Notes under the pieces: generated by a model
The model's database searches: none
What the model was told of the DNA's origin: nothing
The model's input: the letters and a program-made list of their open reading frames with translations, nothing else
Assembly (NCBI GenBank): GCA_023403475.1
Contig: JAEYEL010000047.1
Span: 1-8,867 of the forward strand
Length of the DNA: 8,867 nt
Direction: 5' to 3'
Source of the DNA: Actinomycetes bacterium
GTDB lineage: Bacteria; Actinomycetota; Coriobacteriia; Coriobacteriales; Eggerthellaceae
Made by a program: the position numbers and the translations under genes
In this document: positions 5,685-8,867 of the stretch, one piece after another
Layout: the number at the start of each line of letters is the position of its first letter
Numbering within the stretch: position 1 is the stretch's first letter

Positions 5685-7079
5685 ATGACAGCCAAAAGAC
5701 CCGCACATATCAGAAAAAGCGTTTCCGCTACCCGCAGCGTGCAGCGCCGCAAGGCTCGCGAACAGGGAAAACATACCGTTTCTCACAGACACCCCGCACA
5801 GCGTGGGAAAGCAGCGGAAAACGGCAGGACCTTGCTCACGCGCAGGCGCTTCCTTTTCGGCGCCATAGGAGTTGGCGCACTTGCCGCCGTGGCAGGCAGC
5901 GCAACCGTGGTCGTGGGAAAGATGCGGGAAGGCGACAGCCCCGAGCTTGCCGTGCTCAAAGTTCCCGAAGCGTCCGTCGGTTCGCTCGACGGGCTTTCCG
6001 AAGTGGAAAGCAGCTCGGCCATGGCGCTCGTGGGCAATTTCGAGCTGCCCTACGGAACGCTTGTGTGGGCAAACGACGATCATATGGCGGCCTGCCTGCT
6101 GCCCACTGCGCAGTCGAAGCCGCTCACGCAGATAGGGCTGCTCTTTTTGGGCAGCGGCGAATGCCCCGTTGTGGTGCCGCAAGCCGTGGGTCAAAGCGAA
6201 GGTTTCGAAATCTACGATGTGCGCGCCTGCGAAAACGGCCTTATATGGACCGAGGCCGATATTCTCGACGGCGTATGGCGCGTGTATTCCGCCAGCTTCG
6301 ACGGCAGTACGGTCGGAAACCCGCTGTTGCTCGAAGAAGGCACTGCAGACTGGGAAATGCCCACGCTTGCCGTTGCGGGCAATTTCGCCTTCTGGCAGGT
6401 GCTCCCTCGCACAGACGGCAGCGCGAAGCGGGAAAATTCCCTGTTCAAACGCGCGGCTTTCGGAAGCGATGACACCGAGACCCTATACACGTCGCACGGG
6501 CGCATGAGCACGCCGCCCTATGCGACGGCCGATTCGGTGGTTATCACGCCGCGCACCAACACCTCTTCGGTGCACCACCAGCTCACGCGCATCGATGCGA
6601 ACACGGGCGAAGTGACAGACGCTATGGTTTTGCCATCGTCCATGAAGCCGCTTGAAGCAGGCTACGGGAAAAACGGGTTCATGTTCTCGTTCGACGGCAT
6701 ATACAATTACGGCGACGGCATTGCCAACTTGGGCACCTATACTCCAAGAACGCAGGTGAGCACCGTGGCGGCAGACGGCGTGGGCAATGCGGCCTACAGC
6801 GATGCAGCATGGTTCCGCTTCCCGCGCAACCCTTCCGCGCCCCCCGCATGGTGCGGGAAATGGTTCATGGTGAAATCGACGAGCGCCGTGTGCGGCATCG
6901 ACCTTGAAGCGGGCACGTACTTCGCCTTCGACGTGAAGAGCGGCGCCGACACCTACGGCGACTACCTTGCCTCCACAGGCACGGGTCAAGTCGTGGTCAC
7001 CTATTCCAACATAGATTACCAACCCATAGACGGCGCCGCCCAGAAATACTGCAACGTAAGAGTCTGGGCACCGCTTTAG
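5685..7079 (+). CDS. Tat-signal exported or membrane-anchored protein of unknown function, possible beta-propeller
   Basis: This 464-residue protein has a basic N-terminal region (1-51), a twin-arginine motif TRRRFLF (52-58) and a hydrophobic stretch (about 57-77). It is therefore expected to leave the cytoplasm folded through the Tat system. The signal may be cleaved after the small residues near 70-73 or kept as an anchor. The mature part (about 80-464) is rich in short beta-strand-like segments with recurring Trp/Tyr and Gly/Asp turns, for example NGLIWTEAD, GVWRVYSASFDG and GNFAFWQVL. This suggests a propeller-like fold; that is an inference. No enzyme motif is evident. It is transcribed divergently from the response regulator. 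The frame is open back to GTG 5613, but that region holds the promoter signals, so ATG 5685 is preferred. It has no nearby ribosome binding site. Confidence 0.88.
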   Translation: MTAKRPAHIRKSVSATRSVQRRKAREQGKHTVSHRHPAQRGKAAENGRTLLTRRRFLFGAIGVGALAAVAGSATVVVGKMREGDSPELAVLKVPEASVGSLDGLSEVESSSAMALVGNFELPYGTLVWANDDHMAACLLPTAQSKPLTQIGLLFLGSGECPVVVPQAVGQSEGFEIYDVRACENGLIWTEADILDGVWRVYSASFDGSTVGNPLLLEEGTADWEMPTLAVAGNFAFWQVLPRTDGSAKRENSLFKRAAFGSDDTETLYTSHGRMSTPPYATADSVVITPRTNTSSVHHQLTRIDANTGEVTDAMVLPSSMKPLEAGYGKNGFMFSFDGIYNYGDGIANLGTYTPRTQVSTVAADGVGNAAYSDAAWFRFPRNPSAPPAWCGKWFMVKSTSAVCGIDLEAGTYFAFDVKSGADTYGDYLASTGTGQVVVTYSNIDYQPIDGAAQKYCNVRVWAPL

Positions 7080-7097
7080 GTGCCGCTTTGCTTTGAC

Positions 7098-7140
7098 AGC
7101 GCTTCAGGACGCGCCCTAGGGTAGCGCCTTGAGTATCGCT
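7098..7140. terminator. Possible bidirectional terminator hairpin between convergent genes
   Basis: An imperfect stem pairs CTTCAGGACGC (7102-7112) with GCGCCTTGAG (7124-7133), with one mismatch and one bulged base. It is extended by AGCG (7098-7101) pairing with CGCT (7137-7140) after a 3-base bulge. It fills the 61-base gap between the Tat-protein stop and the purB stop, where a shared terminator is expected. Neither side has a proper T-run, so confidence is low. Confidence 0.35.
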
Positions 7141-8484
7141 TTAGAACTCCAGTCTTTCCAGGCGCTCGAACACCACGTCTTTGCGGGTGAGAAAATCCCA
7201 GGGGTCGAAAATCTCGTCGAGCACTTCGGTGGGAAGATTCGCCTCGGGGTCGGCCTCGAGGCGTTCGCGGTACGTAGGGCCGGCAACAGCGTTTTGGATG
7301 TCTTCCCACACCTTCATGGCGTTGCGCTGTACGATAACGTACGCCTCTTCGCGCGTGATGCCCGTCTGCACCAACGCCAGCAGAACCTTGCTCGAGAAGA
7401 TGAGGCCGCGCGTGCGCCACAGGTTGTGCTCCATCTTCGCCGGATAGGTTTGCAGACCGTCGAGCATCCACTGCATCTTGCCGAACAGGTAATCGAGCGC
7501 TGTGAAGCTGTCGGCCAGCGCCACGCGCTCGGCGCCCGAATGGGAGATGTCGCGCTCGTACCACAGCGCCACGTTGTCGAAGGCCACCTGAGCATTGCCT
7601 TTCACCACGCGCGAAAGCCCGCATACGCGCTCGGCGGTAATGGGATTGCGCTTGTGGGGCATGGCGGATGACCCCTTCTGCCCTGTCAAGAACGGCTCTT
7701 CGGCCTCGATCACGTCGGACTGCTGCAGCAGGCGCACCTGCATGGCAATGCTTTCAAGCGTGGAGGCGCACACCGCAAGCGCGGCCATGACCTGCGCATG
7801 TCGGTCGCGCGCAAGCACCTGGGTGGACAGCGGATCGGGGGTAAGCCCCAGCTTCTCGCACACGTATTTCTCCACGAACGGATCGATGCTCGAATAGGTG
7901 CCCACCGCACCGGAAATGGCGCCCACAGCGGCAACTTCGCGCGCCTGCCCCATGCGCGTCTGCGCGCGCTTCAGAGCCCATGCCCAGCTGCCGAACTTCA
8001 TGCCAAACGTCATAGGCTCCGCGTGGATACCGTGCGTGCGACCGACGCAGAGCGTTTCTTTGAACTCGAAGGCGCGGCGCTTACATGTTTCTCCCAGCTG
8101 CTTGATGTCGGCTAGAATAATGTCTATGGCCTGCGTGATCTGGTAGGAAAGCGCCGTGTCGCCCAAGTCGGAAGACGTCATGCCGTAATGCACCCAGCGG
8201 CTCGGCTTCTCCTTGCCCTCAGGCACATCGGCGTCGATGTATTCCGCCATGTTCGTGGTGAAGGCGATAACGTCGTGGTTCGTTACCTTCTCTATTTCAT
8301 CGATGCGCGCAACCGTGAAGTTCGCGTGTTCGCGAATCCATGCGGCTTCCTCGCGCGTAATGCCCGACTTCCCCAGCTCGGCTTGGGCTTCGCAGGCTAG
8401 AACCTCGATCTCTTTCCAGATAGCGAATTTGTTTTCGAGTTCCCAAATGGCGCCCATTGTCGGGCGTGTGTAGCGGTTGATCAC
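7141..8484 (-). CDS. purB: Adenylosuccinate lyase
   Basis: The enzyme acts twice in purine synthesis: it splits SAICAR to AICAR plus fumarate, and adenylosuccinate to AMP plus fumarate. It is a cytoplasmic homotetramer in the family. The 447-residue protein has the fumarase/aspartase fold signatures: NHDVIAF with His70, MTSSDLGDTALS (102-113), GRTHGIHAEPMTFG with His151 (148-161), and the flexible catalytic loop GSSAMPHKRNP (271-281) carrying the active-site serine. Length is normal and nothing is missing. The start is GTG 8484, decoded as Met. The resulting N-terminus (M)INRYTRPTMGAIW aligns with the usual PurB start, and GGAGGA lies 7 bases upstream; the internal ATG at codon 10 would cut into the conserved region. 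It stands apart from purC and purL, converges on the Tat-protein gene, and has its own promoter candidate. Confidence 0.97.
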   Translation of the reverse strand: MINRYTRPTMGAIWELENKFAIWKEIEVLACEAQAELGKSGITREEAAWIREHANFTVARIDEIEKVTNHDVIAFTTNMAEYIDADVPEGKEKPSRWVHYGMTSSDLGDTALSYQITQAIDIILADIKQLGETCKRRAFEFKETLCVGRTHGIHAEPMTFGMKFGSWAWALKRAQTRMGQAREVAAVGAISGAVGTYSSIDPFVEKYVCEKLGLTPDPLSTQVLARDRHAQVMAALAVCASTLESIAMQVRLLQQSDVIEAEEPFLTGQKGSSAMPHKRNPITAERVCGLSRVVKGNAQVAFDNVALWYERDISHSGAERVALADSFTALDYLFGKMQWMLDGLQTYPAKMEHNLWRTRGLIFSSKVLLALVQTGITREEAYVIVQRNAMKVWEDIQNAVAGPTYRERLEADPEANLPTEVLDEIFDPWDFLTRKDVVFERLERLEF

Positions 8485-8491
8485 GGTAGCG

Positions 8492-8497
8492 TCCTCC
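8492..8497 (-). promoter_or_regulatory. Ribosome binding site of purB
   Basis: GGAGGA on the minus strand lies 7 bases before the GTG start at 8484. It supports the GTG over the ATG nine codons further in. Confidence 0.85.
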
Positions 8498-8504
8498 GAT
8501 TCGC

Positions 8505-8522
8505 TTTCGATGCAAAACGAAA
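8505..8522. promoter_or_regulatory. Inverted repeat over the predicted purB transcription start
   Basis: TTTCG, 8-base spacer ATGCAAAA, CGAAA. With the -10 at 8525-8530 the start would fall near 8518, so this repeat would sit on the start site, a position suited to a repressor. The binding protein is unknown. Confidence 0.3.
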
Positions 8523-8524
8523 CC

Positions 8525-8533
8525 AGTGTAGCA
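8525..8533 (-). promoter_or_regulatory. Candidate extended -10 promoter for purB
   Basis: On the minus strand TGCTACACT resembles TGnTATAAT, with 4 of 6 bases in the hexamer plus the TG. It shares TGCTACA with the candidate regulator promoter at 5625-5633. No good -35 is seen. It predicts a leader of about 34 bases carrying the ribosome binding site. Confidence 0.4.
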
Positions 8534-8601
8534 CACCCTTACCTCGCCGCGCCCGAAAACGACCAGCGGCACAGGTCGCAGGACGAAGCTGGGAAGCTAG
8601 G

Positions 8602-8867
8602 GAGGAAGCCCGAGCCCTCACCTCGGACATCGAGTTCCGCGAGAACGGGAGCGGCGAGGAGGTGCCGGTTCTGACGATACAGGGCAAAGGGCGCAGGGAG
8701 AAGGACGCGTTCGTGGTTCTGGGCGAGGGGAGTCTTTCCCCCATCAGGGAGTACCTGCTCGCCCGAGGATGCGACGGATCGTCCCAGCCGCTGTTCGCGA
8801 GCCTGTCGGACCGCAACCACGGCGGCCCCGTGACCCCCCGTACCGTGTCGAAGATCGTCAAGGACCG
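8602..8867 (+). pseudogene. 5'-truncated tyrosine recombinase (phage/ICE-type integrase) fragment, runs off right edge
   Basis: The plus-strand frame beginning EEARALTSDIEF reads through to the edge without a stop and resembles the middle of a tyrosine recombinase catalytic domain. The recognisable pieces are ARALTSDI (end of the first catalytic helix region), LTIQGKGRREKDAFVVL (the beta hairpin with its conserved Lys), PIREYLLARG, PLFASLSDRNHGG and PVTPRTVSKIVKD. The His-x-x-Arg and Tyr motifs would lie beyond the edge. Upstream the frame stays open into purB but holds no ATG, GTG or TTG between 8497 and 8626. The N-terminal DNA-binding domain is absent, and the first catalytic Arg is not where expected: the aligned residue is Glu. 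Arg codons AGG and CGA, rarer in the neighbouring genes, are frequent here. I read it as a truncated remnant with approximate left boundary; a frameshifted gene or an assembly junction are alternatives. Confidence 0.7.

Noticed and set aside
8481..8861. Minus-strand open frame upstream of purB
   Set aside because: It covers the integrase-like plus-strand frame and the purB promoter. Its translation is Arg/Ser/Pro-rich without motifs, so it is a shadow frame.
1..8867. CRISPR array, tRNA or rRNA gene, complete insertion sequence
   Set aside because: No regularly spaced repeats, no cloverleaf-like or rRNA-like sequence, and no transposase or terminal inverted repeats were seen by eye. Only the integrase fragment hints at a mobile element.

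Overview
The window is a high-GC, gene-dense stretch of bacterial chromosome. The protein sequences suggest an actinobacterium of the class Coriobacteriia, probably Eggerthellaceae. The reasons are the long 'clade II' form of PurL, the ADE1-like long PurC, the high GC, and a twin-arginine (Tat) exported protein beside an OmpR-type two-component system. This placement is judged from memory of the families, not from a search.

Layout. Five genes run leftward in the order 5498 to 1: an OmpR-family response regulator (4788-5498), its membrane histidine kinase (3082-4719), purC (2067-2945), an unrecognised two-helix membrane protein (1266-2003), and the first 420 codons of purL, which runs off the left edge. 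The last two are only 3 bases apart and look translationally coupled. A Tat-signal protein of unknown function (5685-7079) is transcribed rightward, divergently from the regulator. It converges on purB (7141-8484, leftward). From about 8602 to the right edge, the plus strand carries the middle part of a tyrosine recombinase with no start codon. It appears to be a 5'-truncated remnant or relic of a mobile element.

How the genes fit together. PurL (FGAR to FGAM), PurC (CAIR to SAICAR) and PurB (SAICAR to AICAR, and adenylosuccinate to AMP) are three steps of de novo purine synthesis. They are split by a regulatory and envelope module: sensor kinase, response regulator and divergent Tat protein. 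The 186-base divergent region (5499-5684) carries back-to-back promoter candidates. These are an extended -10 for the regulator and a possibly leaderless promoter for the Tat protein. The regulator's predicted leader also contains two inverted repeats, one a 10-bp hairpin.

Nothing here is clearly a new defence or mobile system. The points most worth a second look are the unknown membrane protein coupled to purL, the structured leader and divergent Tat protein of the two-component system, the kinase's basic Q/K-rich tail, and the decayed integrase abutting the purB promoter. No gene-free stretch exceeds 300 bases.
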